Assembly (NCBI RefSeq): GCF_002078875.1
Contig: NC_034412.1
Coordinates: 35,113,530-35,177,529 of the forward strand
DNA from: Numida meleagris
Lineage: Eukaryota > Chordata > Aves > Galliformes > Numididae
Reading direction: 5' to 3'
Length of the DNA stretch: 64,000 bases
This document shows positions 25,214 through 38,545 of the stretch, one piece after another (the stretch's first letter is position 1; each line of letters starts with the position of its first letter). The position numbers were made by a program, and so were the translations under genes. The notes beneath the pieces were generated by a model. It had not been told where the DNA came from. It saw nothing but the letters and a program-made list of their open reading frames with translations, and ran no database searches.

Positions 25214-27091
25214 TCTGCCCTCTATTTTTCAGGGGTAGGGAACTTTGCTGCTGTCACTACAAACAAAACTCACCTTAGCTCAAATGCCCCAGCTCTTAGC
25301 ATACTGTGATGATGAATGCCAGTGAGATGACTAGGATGTGACTCCCCTGAAGCTGAGTGCTTTTTCCTCCCGAGTTACATCCACTGGCTGCCACAGTGGA
25401 AGTAGGAGGAGATAAAGTTGTCCCTGTTTATCAGATATACATATCCACTCTTTCACCTAAGGGAAGAAAACAATAGTACTTTCAATCTCCTATGCAGTAA
25501 TTCATAAGACTGATAACTGAGAGTGTAGTAGTTCAACTCTGCAGAATAAAATCAAGCATAGCAGGAGGACACACTATTTAAACTGCAGATACTGTCCTCT
25601 GCACCCACACATACATTTGGTTGTAAGGAATTTTGGAATTCAATTTATGAAAATCATTGTAATTATCAAAGTATAATGTCTTATCGGCTCATATTTCTTG
25701 TCAGAATGGTTCAATTTCAAGATTGGTTTTTGAAAAGAGTCAATACTGAGATAGTATGTGAGAAAAAAATGGTGCAGTCTCGTCTTTAAGCATTTGGAAA
25801 TTTAACAACAAAAGCTGGGATTGAGATGAGCCAGTTCCTCCACAAGAGCTGCAATTTTTTTTCAAGACTACCTCCAGAAAATTCAGCATTTTTGTTATCA
25901 CCCACAGAAGAGTCTTCCTTTCTTCCTACTTCTTCACTTTAGCTCCTGTAGCAATACTTTGGGCTCCTTTTTTTTTCTACTCTAGTGTACAGCAGCAGAA
26001 CTAACACCAATTTCATGCAAATTCATTTCATGAGACTACAGGCAAACTCTTAAGAGTAGAACTAAACAAAACCTGCAGTTTTGTTCACCTGTTGTGAAAC
26101 TGCACAAAAAGTTTGGGGGATATTTCTTCAAATCAAGAAGGTCATGTTTGAATTTTCAGTTATTCCATTTTATTTCCAAAATTATATTCATATGTCTGTT
26201 TTCACTTTACAGTTTACATAATGTAAGTTATTCACAATCTTTGTCACTGCACTTATAATAGCAAATCACAATTTAGTAGCTTTTGATAAGAGTAATGACC
26301 AATATCTTGTCAAATAGTCTGTGTCCACTATAAATGAAACTTGCATAAATTAGAAGGGGATATTTTGCTTGTGAGAGAGCATAAGAATGAACACCTTGAT
26401 ACAGATACTAGCATTTAGATGACTATAAAACGTCCCTTGTGTATTTAGGAAGCACATTTTTGTGTAATTAAGAAAGAAAGAGAATGCAAAATTGAGGAAG
26501 TGCGGGTGGGATTGCCACCTTCTTGTAACATAATATATATTGACACTTGCATTATTTTTGTATATAACTACTGTAATATTTAGGAACAATCTTTATACTA
26601 ATCTAGAAAGGTATTTATTTTAACCTCAGAAATGACAGTAAAACAGTTTTTAAAAAAAGAACAAAATGAGAGAGTAAAAAAAAACCTCAGAAAACTACTG
26701 CACATATTTTGTGGTGTTCAAGTGAAATTGTTTGGAAAGTGACTTAAAAAAAAGATAAAGTTGAATGAGTGATTTCTTTCCTTTTTGGATAGAATACCTA
26801 AAGCTTTGTTTGTTTTGTTTTGGCTATTTGCTTATACATTCCCCCTAGATAAGAAAATTCTCACAGATTATTGTTTAGCAAAGGTATCACACCATAAAGC
26901 AAAGAGAAAGGGAAAATAATCTGTTTTCTTTTAGTTTTTAAAAGTTACAAATAAGAAAGTATCTGAGATTCTGAGTTCAAATGCAGAAACACATGTATCT
27001 GTGAAATAATTTACTCTTATTCCTGAAAAAAACTGTAAATTGAAAGAAACTTGTCTTAGCACAAGTAAGTGCCTTTAGCCACATGACAGTT
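25214..27091. other. AT-rich intergenic sequence
   Basis: No supported feature. The sequence has very low GC, with A- and T-runs, especially after 26600. Confidence 0.55.
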
Positions 27092-27585
27092 AATCATAGA
27101 ATCATTGAACCATTGAGTTGGAAGGGATCTTTAAAGGTCATCTAGTCCAACTCCCCTGCAATGAACATGAACATCGACAGCTAGATCAGGTTGCCCAGAG
27201 CCTGGTCCAGACTGACCTTGAAAGTCTCCAGGGATGGGACATCCACCACATCTCTGGTCAAACTGTTCCAGTGCCTCACCACCCTCACTGTAAAAGACTT
27301 TCTACTTTTATCTAACCTAAATCTACCCTCTTTAAGCTTGAAACCATTTCCCCTTGTTCTATCACAACAGACCCTGCTAAAGAGTCTGTCTCCTCCTTTC
27401 CTGTATCTCCCCCTTAGATACTGAAAGGCTGGTATGATGTCACAGCAGAACCTTCTCTTCTCCTGGCTTAACAGCCTCAGCTTTCAGACTGTCTTTCTAG
27501 GAGAGGTACTCCTTGGATCATTTCTGTGGCACTCTTCTGGACACACTCCAGTAGGTCCCCATCTCTCCTGTACTGCGGACTCCAT
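27092..27585 (-). mobile_element. CR1 LINE 3' fragment
   Basis: A reversed CR1 copy beginning 'aatcatagaatcattgaacc' and running through 'aggttgcccagagcctggtccag', 'ctgttccagtgcctcaccaccctcactg' and 'ccttctcttctcctggctta', ending near 27585. It is 5'-truncated and lacks open coding capacity. Confidence 0.9.
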
Positions 27586-30500
27586 GTCTGATGAGTCATT
27601 AGATGAGTATGTTCCTTTGGTTTAAATATTCATCTAGGCTGGTGTTTTTTCCTGCAACACTGGCACATCCATTTTGTTTGCATTACTGCACTTTGTCTTA
27701 GCAAGAATTTCAGCCACGTTTTTACTTTTATTTTCGCTTTCTAATGTTGCCTTTTTTTCCAACAGCTGCCAGTGGGGGCAAATTTCACCTCCCATGCCTG
27801 CACATCAGTTTATAAAGTGATATTAACCCTCCATTTAACCCTCCATAGTGAGACAGTCTACAAGGACCACGATACAGTGATCACACCTACATGCTGTCAT
27901 GTGAATGTCCCTAGAAAGCACGAATTTGTGAGTTCTGCTTTTTTGGCTTGGGTAACATTATTGTAAGTTTTTTCCAGGGTAGTGACTCTGAATCAGTTCC
28001 TGTACAGAAGTTAGTCAGTGTGGCTATATTTTATTTTCGTGCCTTCACTGCTGAAAGAATGCTGGGCCCAAGTATTGGACCAGAGGATATAATGTGCACT
28101 TGCTCTGAGAAGTGGCAACAAGCTGCTTCATGTAATGATTTTGCCATGCAGCCATCTAGAACTGCTCTCTGGAAACAGTTCTAGTCCCTGCTGCTTTATT
28201 TTATGATGGTTGTTCAAGATATAGAAGTCTCATTTGGGTCCTTTAATATATTTTCTGAGTCTGGCTGTAATAAAATGTTTGAACCCAAGAAACTAACTGG
28301 TATTTTTATAAATAAATGGCTTTATAAATAAATGGCTTTATAAATAGTGTTCCTGAAAAAAAAGTTATTTCACTGAGAAACAGGAAGGAAACACCTAACC
28401 CTAGAAGCCCATCTCTTCCTTGGTTAGGAGACAGGTCCATTGCTAAAACCTTCTCGTTGAACTGCAGAGTATTATTACCACCTCAGAGGGTGTGACATGC
28501 ACAGAATTATAACCAGCACCCAGGGTATTGCAGAAGGAGACTGCACAGATAGGAAGCACTATTTTCACTCTTGCCTCCAGATTCCATGGCCTTTATGTAT
28601 TTAAGTAATGATGCCTGGAAACCTTAGAGCACTCCTATGGCTACCAGGTCTCATCAAGACTATAGTGTAAGTTTAACTCACAGTAAGAAAGGGTTTTCAT
28701 CATGAGAGGTCTATGCAGGACTGCAGGATTACAGCTGCTATGTTATCATAGGCACTAAACCCACGTTTATCCTAATGGCAAAAATCCACAATTTTTCTAG
28801 CTCAGTGCAATTCACAGAATATTTTTTCAGCAACTTTAGAAGGCTACTCTTCTGATGTCACTTGCGCCTAGTACACCCCTCTGCCCTGTCATCTCAAAGC
28901 AAGCTAGGTGCTGTCCCTTTCAGAGAAGCTCTTTTCTGTCTTGCCAGCCCTCTTCCATGGCCATGCTCTTCTTTCTTGATGTTGCCTCAAAAAGCAATTT
29001 CTTTCCCTCCTGCAGTGTCTGCTTCGAGAAGAGGAGGAATTACAGCAAAAAGCTGCAGCTTTCAAATTCAGCAAGTCTTTGGAGTTCTGGCTGGGAGAAC
29101 AAACTTATGCTACAAAGAGGACTGTACAAGGGCACAAACTATGTGCTTCCCACCTTTTATGGAATAAGACGTAGCATGCATAACTGTTGTTACTTGAGAC
29201 AGTAAGCAGCTGCTCTTCATACTTGCCTGCCTCCTAAATTGGAGATATACTCGACTCCTTGTTGTTTTTCTTTTTTTCACCAAGTTCAAGCATTGCTCAG
29301 AAATGGAGTTGGGAAATCTGCTCCCTGTGGTGAGAATAATTTCCACAGTGTATTATGTATAACCACAGTCCTAAACTATTATATAACAACTGAAAGTAAA
29401 ACAGAATGGAGCAGGGGGTGGAGCACTGAGTGCTGTCACCAGTACAAACTTTATCCCAGTTTCCGTATCAACTTGCTACATAGATTTCCGAGGCTTGTAA
29501 GTATTTTACAAATTTTAACAACCTCTTGCTTTTTTCAAAATTTCTTTCTTGTACTGAACGGATGAGGGAATTCATACTGCTTAGCTTCAATTATTTAATT
29601 TTTTTTTAGTTGCCTTTTAAGACTGTTATAAATGTAAGAGATATACTTCAAGTGTTATATCTAACCACCTACCCGGTGCCTCTTTCACCATTTCTACCAT
29701 AGGAAAGACATTAGAAAGAATGGAAAATTGGTGCTAGTCAGTGAAAATTTGTCATTGTTTTTTAACAAACTCACAAAGAAAAGAGAAGGAGGAAAAAAAA
29801 AGACACTTCTGTGAGACTAGTGAACATAGCAAAGAGAGATAAGGGACTGGGAGAAAAATTATTTACCAACTTAATGTATACTCCTGAAAGAACATTAAAT
29901 GTATGTAAGGAACTGAAAATTGCATTCAAGTGGAATCCTACTGAAAATGGTGTTACAGAGATAGAGTAGCAGATAGCAGTATGCAAGGAAAGTATTGTCT
30001 GGTTAGTAAGCCAACTGAACAATTGCGTTCATGAATTTGCTGTCAAAATAACACTTTCTGCATAATGAAATCCAAAGGAAGGAGGAAAAGGATGTGTAGG
30101 GGAGGAACTTGTGAAGGACTGTATTTTTAAGACCTGCAAAAATTACCTCTGTAAAACCCAGAAATTCTCCTAACTGTGCATGTACACAATATTTATGATT
30201 TCTTCTATATACATCAGGTATATATGTGCTGCTTTCCTTTAAAACTGTGATATTGCAGGAGAAATTCTTGATTATCATTACTTCATTATGTTTTGCTGTA
30301 GTTTCCAGATAGACAATAGCACAGAAGTTCCTTTGCCCATTATGAATGTGTTCATTTCTGCTTACAGTTACTAATTTATTTGACATGTGCTTGACAAATG
30401 GAAAGATATCACTCAGTTATTTTCTCTTGGAAAGATATACAACAACAACATCGATCGACTTACTATAAAATGATCTTTGAACAAATGGAGGTATAGAATT

Positions 30501-32634
30501 CCTTCTTTTGGAGCCTACTGGACTATTCTGAACTCTAAGAATATAAAGAACTTTATAGCCTGTCACAATTACTTTAGCTTTGCAGATTCTAACAATAAAG
30601 GTCACCTTTGCCAACTCCTCAGAGTGTAACATTATCTATCCTTCTGCCTTTAAAATTGTTTGATTCTCTGGAGAAAACAGTATTATTGTCAATTCCATTC
30701 TAAGGTGTCCTAGACTTTGACTGAAAATAGAAAGGGATTGCAGGGAGCAGAGATACAGGCAGATGTGGAGCAATTGAGTAGTATGAATAATATGCTAGAT
30801 TTGTTCTGAAGAATGAAAAATCCCATCTCACTTCAGCTTGCTATTACGTTCCTTTGCACGAACATCTTCCAGGCTGTGGCCAGTAGTATATTTAATACAA
30901 ACTTTCTACTGTCAGGTGCACAGTTCTGACAAATTCAGTGAGCTCAGCTTTGTGCAGCCAGCACAGAAAGGAATGGAAATATGTGGGAATAATTTCTCTG
31001 TGTTCTTTCAAAATAATGTGCTTTATGATGTAAAATAGATCATTTCTGCAGGGAGAGGCTAGCACAGGGTATCACTTTCAGGAATCAGGAAAGGGCTTTC
31101 AGGAATCAATAAAAGACAGCAGCCCAACCTCAACTGTTGGAATAAATTTGTTAGTCTGCACATAAGTTCATTTTTTTATCTCAGTTGTTTTTCTACATTA
31201 CAAGGTCTTGTTGCTACATCCTGTCATTCATCACTACACCATCAGCAAAAGCTAAAACCAAGGACAGTAAATACCCTTGCAGTCATGTTTTTATGTACAC
31301 TTTTAAACTCATAATGAAGGATAGTGTTTTTAAAGATTAATTAAATTACATCAATATAATGCACTAAGAATTCTCAAAATATGCTGCCAATTCTCTAGAG
31401 TAAATCTATAGTGTTTTAGGCATAACAAGAACAACTCAATCATACCCACTCACTGTGTATGCATGCTAAAATATTTCTGCTTTTCAAGTGTATTGTTTAT
31501 TTACTTTCTTTTCAGAGGGCAAAATTTGCAGCAACTTCACACACATAAATGCAAAAAGGGCGCAGAGCAATTGTTTTTACTCTAACATATTAGCTCTAAG
31601 CAGTTGTATGTCTTAGTTTGCCACAGAATCCCAAAATAGTGTATTTTAGTACATGGTAACAGTTTTTTGGCTGCTGTCTTAATAAAAACAAAATTTTATC
31701 TATGAGATCTTTTAGGACAAATTGGAATTATCTTTAGGAGCTGTTAAATTCTGAGTCTCCTAATCTCGATGAGGCAGATCTAGCTATTTTTCTATTACAA
31801 TTTTATGATATATTACCTATAAAGATATCACGCATTAACAAAGTTGTTCAGTATCACTGTCATAGATGGATCATAACTAGTGATGATCTTTTCTGCACAG
31901 GCCATCATGACATGGTAAAACATACTGTGCCTGAAAATGGAAATTCAAGTTGTTATCACCAGTCTATAAATACTTCTTGGCTCTCAGTGTGAAGTTGTAG
32001 TGAGTTGTATACAACTGAGGTAGCAGGAAAAATGCCACTGCTTGGGATGGCAAGCTGCCTTTTGTGTTTGTCCATCACTAGCCTGCCTTTTAAATTACAG
32101 ACATTTGTCTTTCCCTTAGTTTCTGAAGTTTGAAAATTGCTCAGAAATGGAGAGGGGAAGTCCCTACCATCTGTTATTTATTATCTGCTATTTATCACTC
32201 TGAGAAATGTACATGAAGCAACATCTTATTTTTTTATATGTAGTTCCCAATTTTTTTTATTCTTTATTTTCACACAGCCCAGATTTCCAGTTTCCATTCT
32301 ACAGACTTTGCTAGAGCAGCAGTTAACTCTGGGAATAAATGTTGACATATTTGCAAACAAGCTGACACACTTCTCTCTGCGAGGGCCAAACTTGGGTAGA
32401 ACGGACTGCTAATGGATCATGGGAATAATTGCTCAAAGATCTCTTTTAAGCAGGAGTTCAAAGGGATGGAATTATACAGCAAGTCCCTAGTACCTAAACA
32501 CACAGATTATTCTTTCATAGACAAAGGGGCCTCTAATTCTACATAACTGATGCCAGAGCAAACTTACTTTCTCAGTGTTTCCTTGCTGAACAATGAACCT
32601 TAATTGATGCTCATTTCAAAGGCTCCTTAGTAGC
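27586..32634. other. AT-rich intergenic sequence
   Basis: About 5 kb without a supported gene. A short tandem repeat lies at 28305-28347 (separate entry). Open frames such as 28855-29205 (+), 29239-29565 (+) and 30003-30386 (-) have no recognisable domains and no splice-consistent neighbours. Confidence 0.5.
28305..28347 (+). repeat. 16 bp tandem repeat, 2.7 copies
   Basis: The unit tttataaataaatggc is repeated exactly at 28305-28320 and 28321-28336, followed by a partial third copy to 28347. No known function. Confidence 0.9.
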
Positions 32635-32905
32635 GAAGGATCTTCTGCTCTTCTTCAGCCAGTGCCGTTACCAAAGCTGGTGCTATGATCCCATGCTCTG
32701 AACGAATCTGAAGGAAGAAATATTGCAGAAAGATATCATTTTCATCTAAGCTGTCTGTACTGTCTCAGTGTAAGCAGAGATGTCACTTAGCCAGGGCCAC
32801 CTTTTCGATAATATTCTGCAAATCTCTGTGAGAGGTCTGGACTGGGACATCTTCACATCCTTTAGCTGACCAGTGTTCTGGGGCTCCATCAGGATTCATG
32901 GGTAA
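32635..32905 (-). other. Candidate minus-strand exon pair or gene fragment
   Basis: On the minus strand, a segment ending at 32635 reads SEHGIIAPALVTALAEEE and then QKILRY and a stop. It is preceded by a good acceptor-like site (tatttcttccttcag) around 32710-32725. About 90 bp upstream, another open stretch (about 32905 to 32796) includes NPDGAPEHWSAKGCEDVPV and NIIEK before a possible GTGGCC donor. Joined, they would make a short in-frame C-terminus. I do not recognise the protein. No further upstream exon is evident, so this could be a processed or decayed gene fragment, or chance. Confidence 0.25.
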
Positions 32906-34224
32906 ATAAGGACAGTTCTTATATCATGATAACAACACAAAGAATTCAGGCACCTCAGCAGCTAATAAAAGCTTTTTGTCTTCCATTCATAAATTAATGT
33001 ACCAGTGTAAAATCAGGAAAACGATTTTCTTCTTTTCTTTTTTTGGTGAAAAAAAAAACAAGGGAAGAGCAGCAGAAGTATTTGGAAGCCAGTTATTTGC
33101 CAGCAGGAGGTTTAGTATTTAATTAAACTGTTGTCCTTGCTGGTAGGTTATTATCAGCAGGTAACAAACCATCTTACAGTGTTTCATGCTAAAACAGATG
33201 AGATAGGCCTTTAATGGTAGCAAAGGGTGATCACTAAGAAATTGTTGTGAAAAGAGCTGCTATAAGTTGCAACCTATAGTTTAATAGTTCACCAATTAAC
33301 TCTACCACTAATGCTCAGAATCTCTTTAAAAAAACCCTCTGATTATCCCCCCAACCTCCCTCTAGAACTGTTTTTGAAAGCCTGCGTTATAAAAATACCT
33401 GTAGACTATAAGATTAGACTCCATGGCAAAAATCTTATATCAAAGTTGCTAGACCAACATAGCCATGACTGGAATTTGTTGTATATTTGGGGTGCCTTTT
33501 TAAATAAAAAAGACTGAGAAATGAAGTGCTCAGTGATTTTCTTCCCTACAGTTGAAAAAAGAAGCTCAGGATAGTGTGGTGAAGTTTGCTGTCTATGTCG
33601 AGGCAAGGACTTAAGCTCACTGATAATGTCAGATTCTTGTCTCTCACAAATATCATATGTACAGATAAAAAATATGACAATGCTCTTTTTGATGTAATGA
33701 TTTTGGAAACAAATGATCCTGTAGAAGACTCATTTTATGTAAAGGAATAACAACATTGACAAGTTTTCACTTGTCACATATTACATACTTGTCACATACC
33801 TAAATGTCACATAACTGTTAATATGCTGTTAACTACTATTAGCATATTATCAATTTTGTACTCCACATGATGGAAAAATGGGCACAAATTCAGTTGCCTT
33901 CCTTGATGACATATTGCCTAGTTAAGAATTATAGCACCTGCACCAGTAGTGCCCGCTTGTACCTCTAGCAAGTGACAAAGTGTTGTCGTCTTCCTAGAGG
34001 GGGAAATAACAAGAGGACTAGGGGAAGGTATTGCAGGAGCATGGAAATCTGTGCTCCTGACATCTGAAAGCTGAAGCTGGTTACTGCCACCAAACTCCTT
34101 GCAAGAGAAATAGGTATTGCCATAGGCACTCTGTCATAACTATATCTGGAACTGGTTGCGTGAGTCATACTGGCTCTCTTCCGCGTCTCTCACATGGCAC
34201 ATGCAGGACAGCCAAATTATCAGA
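32906..34224. other. Intergenic sequence, no feature seen
   Basis: AT-rich. A short imperfect run of 'gtcacata' units lies near 33774-33812. Nothing else is supported. Confidence 0.5.
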
Positions 34225-34968
34225 AGTAGCCAGTCTTTGAAAGACAGGTCCTGCCTGACTGAACTTATCTCCTATGACAAGATGACTTGCTTAGTAGATA
34301 AGGCAAAGGCTATGGCTGTTTTTTATCTGTTTTTTAGTAAAATGTTTGACATGTGAGCAAGCAGTGTGCCCAGGTGGCCAAGAAAGCTAATGATTCCTGA
34401 CCTGCATCAGAAATAGAGTGGCTAGCAGGACTGGGAAAATGACTTTTCCCTTGTACATGCAACTAGTGAGACCTCACACTGCATTCAGTTTTGGGCCCCT
34501 CACTGCAAGAAGGACACTGAGTTCCTTGAGAGTGTGCAAAGAAGAGCAACAAAGCTGGTGAAGGGACTAGAAAACAAAAGTTACAAGGAATGGCTGAGGG
34601 AACTGAGGTTGTTTAGTCTAGAGAAGAGACTGAGAGGAGACCTCATTTGCCTCCACAAGGAGAGATGCAGCAAGGAGGGTGTCGGACTCTTTTGTCAAGT
34701 AATGAGTTAGAGCACATAGGGAGATGGTCTCAAGTTGTGCTTGTAGAGGTTTATATTGGACATTAAGAAGAATTTTTTTACAGAGAAGGTGTGCAAGCAT
34801 TGGAATGGGCTTTGCAGTGAATGGTGGAGTCCCTCATCCCTGGAAGCGTTTAAGTGTGGACATGGCACTAAGGGACATGGTTTAATGATGGGACTCAATA
34901 GGTCAGACTGACAATTGGACTTGATCTTGAAGGTGTTTTCCAACCTAGATGATTATGTGATTCTATGA
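34225..34968 (+). mobile_element. CR1 LINE with large internal deletion
   Basis: The left part (about 34225-34353) matches the RT segment at 16850-16983, ending in a degenerate copy of the DFSKAFD block (FSKMFDM). At 34354 the sequence jumps to 'gagcaagcagtgtgcccaggtggcc', which corresponds to about 17461 in the large CR1. Roughly 480 bp including the RT catalytic box is therefore deleted. It then runs through the distal ORF2 and 3' UTR to a degenerate terminal octamer (gattctatga) at about 34958-34968. Confidence 0.87.
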
Positions 34969-35864
34969 ATGATGTATTCCCAGCTTCAATGTCATGTTAG
35001 CTTGTCTAAAAGTATTTTAAAACTACAGGCACCTGCATATCTGTTTAAACTGGGTGCATGTAATATGGTTTTAAGGATGTGGGAATGGGAGTCACAAAAA
35101 TCTCCTGCAGGCTCATCTACTGTAGCCTGTGTTGGAAAACAGAAAGTATGGTTTGTTTCCTTGCTTAGTGTACTTTGGTAATGCTGTAGTTGCTAGGTGA
35201 AGATTTAATTTATGCTGATTCTTGTAAGAGTAATTAGATCAAATAGTGTTTCACATTCCTGGAGCAGGATAAGTCCTGACATAACAGAATAATTAGCTGT
35301 ACTTAGGGTTGCTATGTGCAGCACAAATTACCAATATGCAGCAGAGGGGATGAGAAAGAGAGTGGTACTGAGAGCCCACCAGGCGTTGCACTGATCCCTC
35401 TTTTCAAGTCAGGCTGGGGATTCTGGAAGTTAACAAGGTGTTATGACGACCAGCACCAGACACTGGTGATGGCAAAAGTCAAATGCATTGGTGTTTACAT
35501 GTAGCCTGACTGCTAACAGCTTTCTTCCATTAATTTGATTTAATTTTAAATCTTTTTTATTTAAAGAAGACTATAGCCTAAGTATCCTCTGTATTTTATA
35601 TTATAGTAATTAGTTACATGGGCACAAGAAATGAGATTGTACCCTGTCTTATAGATATAAATATAAATACAATAGAAAAAGCAGATATTCTTCTTTTGTA
35701 CATCCCCATATATGATTTGCTGCACGTTCCTTGCAATGCACTGTAAATGTAGAATAATTAATCTTATCTTTTTTTTTTGCCTTCCATTTATAGCACTCAG
35801 CAGTACAGTATCAAATTGCTACTTGAACATGAATTAGTTCATTTTCTCAAATGCCCTGAAGGAT
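34969..35864. other. AT-rich intergenic sequence
   Basis: No supported feature. Confidence 0.5.
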
Positions 35865-36468
35865 AATGGGGGCTGCATTAAAAGAGGAGTGGTCAGCAGA
35901 GAGAGGGAGGTGATGGTCCCCCTCTACTCGGCTCTTGTGAGGCCCCATCTGGAGTACTGCGTCCAGGCCTGGGGCCCCCAGCACAAGAAGGACATGGAGC
36001 TCTTGGAATGAGTTCAGAGGAGGGCAACCAGGATGATCAGAGGGCTGGAGCACCTCTCCTATGAGCAAAGGTTGAGGGAACTGGGCTTGTTTAGTTTGGA
36101 GAAGAGAAGGCTCCGGGGAGACCTCATTGTGGCCTTCCAATACTTGCAGGGAGCGTATAAACAGGAGGGGGATCGATTGTTTGTGAGGGTAGATAGCGAC
36201 AGGACAAGGCAGAATGGTTTTAAGCTGAGACAGGGGAGATTTAGGTTAGATATTAGGAGGAAGTTTTTCACACAGAAGGTGGTGACGCACTGGAACAGGT
36301 TGCCCAGGGAGGTTGTGGATGCCCCGTCCCTGGAGGCATTCAAGGCCAGGCTGGATGTGGCTCTGGACAGCCTGGTCTAGTGGTTGGCGACCCTGCACTT
36401 AGCAGGGGGGTTGAGACTCGATGATCCTTGAGGTCCTTTTCAACCCAGGCCATTCTATGATTCTATGA
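35865..36468 (+). mobile_element. CR1 LINE 3' fragment, well preserved
   Basis: A 600 bp CR1 copy with low apparent divergence. A 115-codon frame (36033-36380) covers the C-terminal end of ORF2 ([39 protein letters not shown]) up to the terminal stop. It is followed by a 3' UTR and two clean ATTCTATG octamers at about 36452-36468. An in-frame TGA at about 36009 (gaatgagttcag) separates it from the upstream coding piece. Its 3' UTR subfamily differs from that of the large CR1. Confidence 0.93.
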
Positions 36469-36832
36469 TAATGAAATGGGAATTTTATTTTATAAATGGA
36501 AAGAGATGAGAAGAATCTAATGATTTGAGGTCTGGTATGTGATACCTGGAGATGAATTTTTTTAAGAGACTGTTAAGCATTCCCTAGGATTGTCTTCAAC
36601 TGTACGTAGCCCTCAGTTCTGTTGCTGCTGTGATAACTCAAATATTTTTTGAATTAAGATCTGTAGAGGGCATTTATTTCTTCAAACTGTAACCACCTGC
36701 ACTGGAGGAACCTCCATCTGAGCTAGCTGACTGTAAGGACTAGAAATACATGCTTGGGGAGCATGAGGCATGTCATCCTAAAGGTAGACACACAAAGCAA
36801 CTTAAAACCAGTATTTCATGTAGGAGGGAAAT
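36469..36832. other. Intergenic sequence
   Basis: No feature seen. Confidence 0.5.
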
Positions 36833-36892
36833 GATAGAATCATTAAGGTTGGAAAAGACCTCTAAGATCATCTGGTCCAACCATCCAAATTA
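36833..36892 (-). mobile_element. CR1 3'-terminal remnant
   Basis: About 60 bp of reversed CR1 3' end (tagaatcattaaggttgg, aaaagacctctaagatcatc, tggtccaaccatcc), resembling the 3' UTR type of the 4988-6107 copy. The rest of the element is missing. Confidence 0.75.
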
Positions 36893-38020
36893 TTGATGCT
36901 TGTGAAAAATCTGGGTTAAGTAACTTGCCCAAATCACATGGAGATGGTAAGATGAAGTCAAGGTTGAGATTGTTCCTCAGAGCTGCACTCATCTGCTCTT
37001 GTCACCGAACCTACATTTTTCTTTCTGTTATCTTCTGCTTTCTTTTGTATACATCTTTCTTTTTTCAAATTAAGAGATTGATACAGTGTCTTTCACGAGA
37101 TTGGCCTGTTCAGCAAACATAATCCATTCTGGTCAGAAATCCAGTGAGAGAAAAACAAAATTATAACACCATACTGTGATTAAAGATTTAGTAACTTTTT
37201 AAAGTTACGAATTCACAGGAAGGTAATGAGAATAGGATTTAGTTTCCATTTCTGGAGAAGAATATACTTCAGTGATCATAAATCCTCCCACTTCTACAAT
37301 AAAACTCTCCTCCTTCCTTTCACCTCCACTCTCTTTTGTGGGCCCTCCATTCAGTCATGTTACTCAAATTCTGCTCTTGTGTTACAAACAGCATCATTGA
37401 TTTCTGTTCCCTGGTTTTCACCGCATTGCTCCTGCAGGAAACCTTTTTTATACCTTAAGTTCTGCTTGCCTCTGAAGATCTGAGATGGAGTACATTCATT
37501 GTGAAGAGACTGCTGGAGACCAAATAATCATTGCCAAGAAATCTCTTCTGTAATTATGTGAACTAAACACTTGTGACTTTGTGAACTTTGGTGCAGATTT
37601 TCTAGGCTGCCAAACTTGCACACATTACTAAAAAGCAGAGTTTTAATTAAATGGTTATAAACATTTTCTTTAGTTCTTTTATTTGCTCATTTGTTTTTGG
37701 AAATGACTGAATTACTTTTGATAATACTTTCAGTATAGGAAATTTGAGATCTAACAATTTCATCTTGACCAAAGTGAAAGTGACCAAAAATAGTTGTATT
37801 GTTTGAAACACAGCTACAGAAGGCCCTCACAAGACTGCAGGCAATAGCACCTTTACATAAATACAAATAGGACTGTTTCCCCCGTCTATACGTTTGAAAT
37901 TAGCAGTGTTTAATTTAATATCCTAAGAAAATAACATCCATCCAATCACACATCTCTGCATGTTTTCATATTCTGCTTCCCTCCTCTACCACATTATTTT
38001 TTAATCCAACACCTAATTTC
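36893..38020. other. AT-rich intergenic sequence
   Basis: No supported feature. Confidence 0.5.
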
Positions 38021-38545
38021 ATAGAAGAATTTATATTGGATGAGGTATCCAAAGATCATCTCTCCCAACTTTTCAACTACAGCAGTGACAACATCAGCAT
38101 TAGAGTAGGTTGCCCCAGGTTTGGTTAATTTTTGAATACTTCTAAGAATGGAGTTTCCACAGCTTCTCTAAGCAGCCTCCTTTGCCACATAACTGCCCTT
38201 GTTGTGATTTTTTTCCCCTCATATCTGGTGTTTTCTCCAGTTCTTTTACTGTATATCCCTGGTAACAATTTATATCTCTCTTCTCTATAACTTTCCCCCA
38301 GTGGAAAAAAAAACAAGTAGATCTTCTCTGCCTTCTCTTCTCCATGTGGCACAATCTGAAGTCCCTCATTCTATGTGTTCAGCCTCCAAATAATTTAGTG
38401 CCAGACTTTACAGTTTTGCAGTCACTCTTGTATGATGGGGCTAAAACTGTACCCAGTACTTCAGGTGCAGCCTGTATCATATGGAGCACCACTTCAGAAA
38501 CATAATAGATTTTTTGTGCCCTTCATCATGACTTTCCATTAGATG
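38021..38545 (-). mobile_element. Old, diverged CR1 fragment
   Basis: Degraded similarity to a reversed CR1 3' half: 'catagaagaatttatattgg' and 'aaagatcatctctcccaac' at the 3' end, then 'aggttgccccagg', 'agcagcctcctttgcc', 'ccttctcttctccatg' and 'gtacccagtacttcaggtgcagcc'. Many substitutions and indels show that it is much older than the other copies. Edges are approximate. Confidence 0.65.

Noticed and set aside
28855..29205. 116- and 101-codon overlapping + strand frames with slightly higher GC
   Set aside because: Two frames overlap without codon-use preference, and no homology or exon boundary is recognised.
30003..30386. 127-codon minus-strand frame
   Set aside because: No domain or splice context, in AT-rich intergenic DNA. 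Treated as chance.
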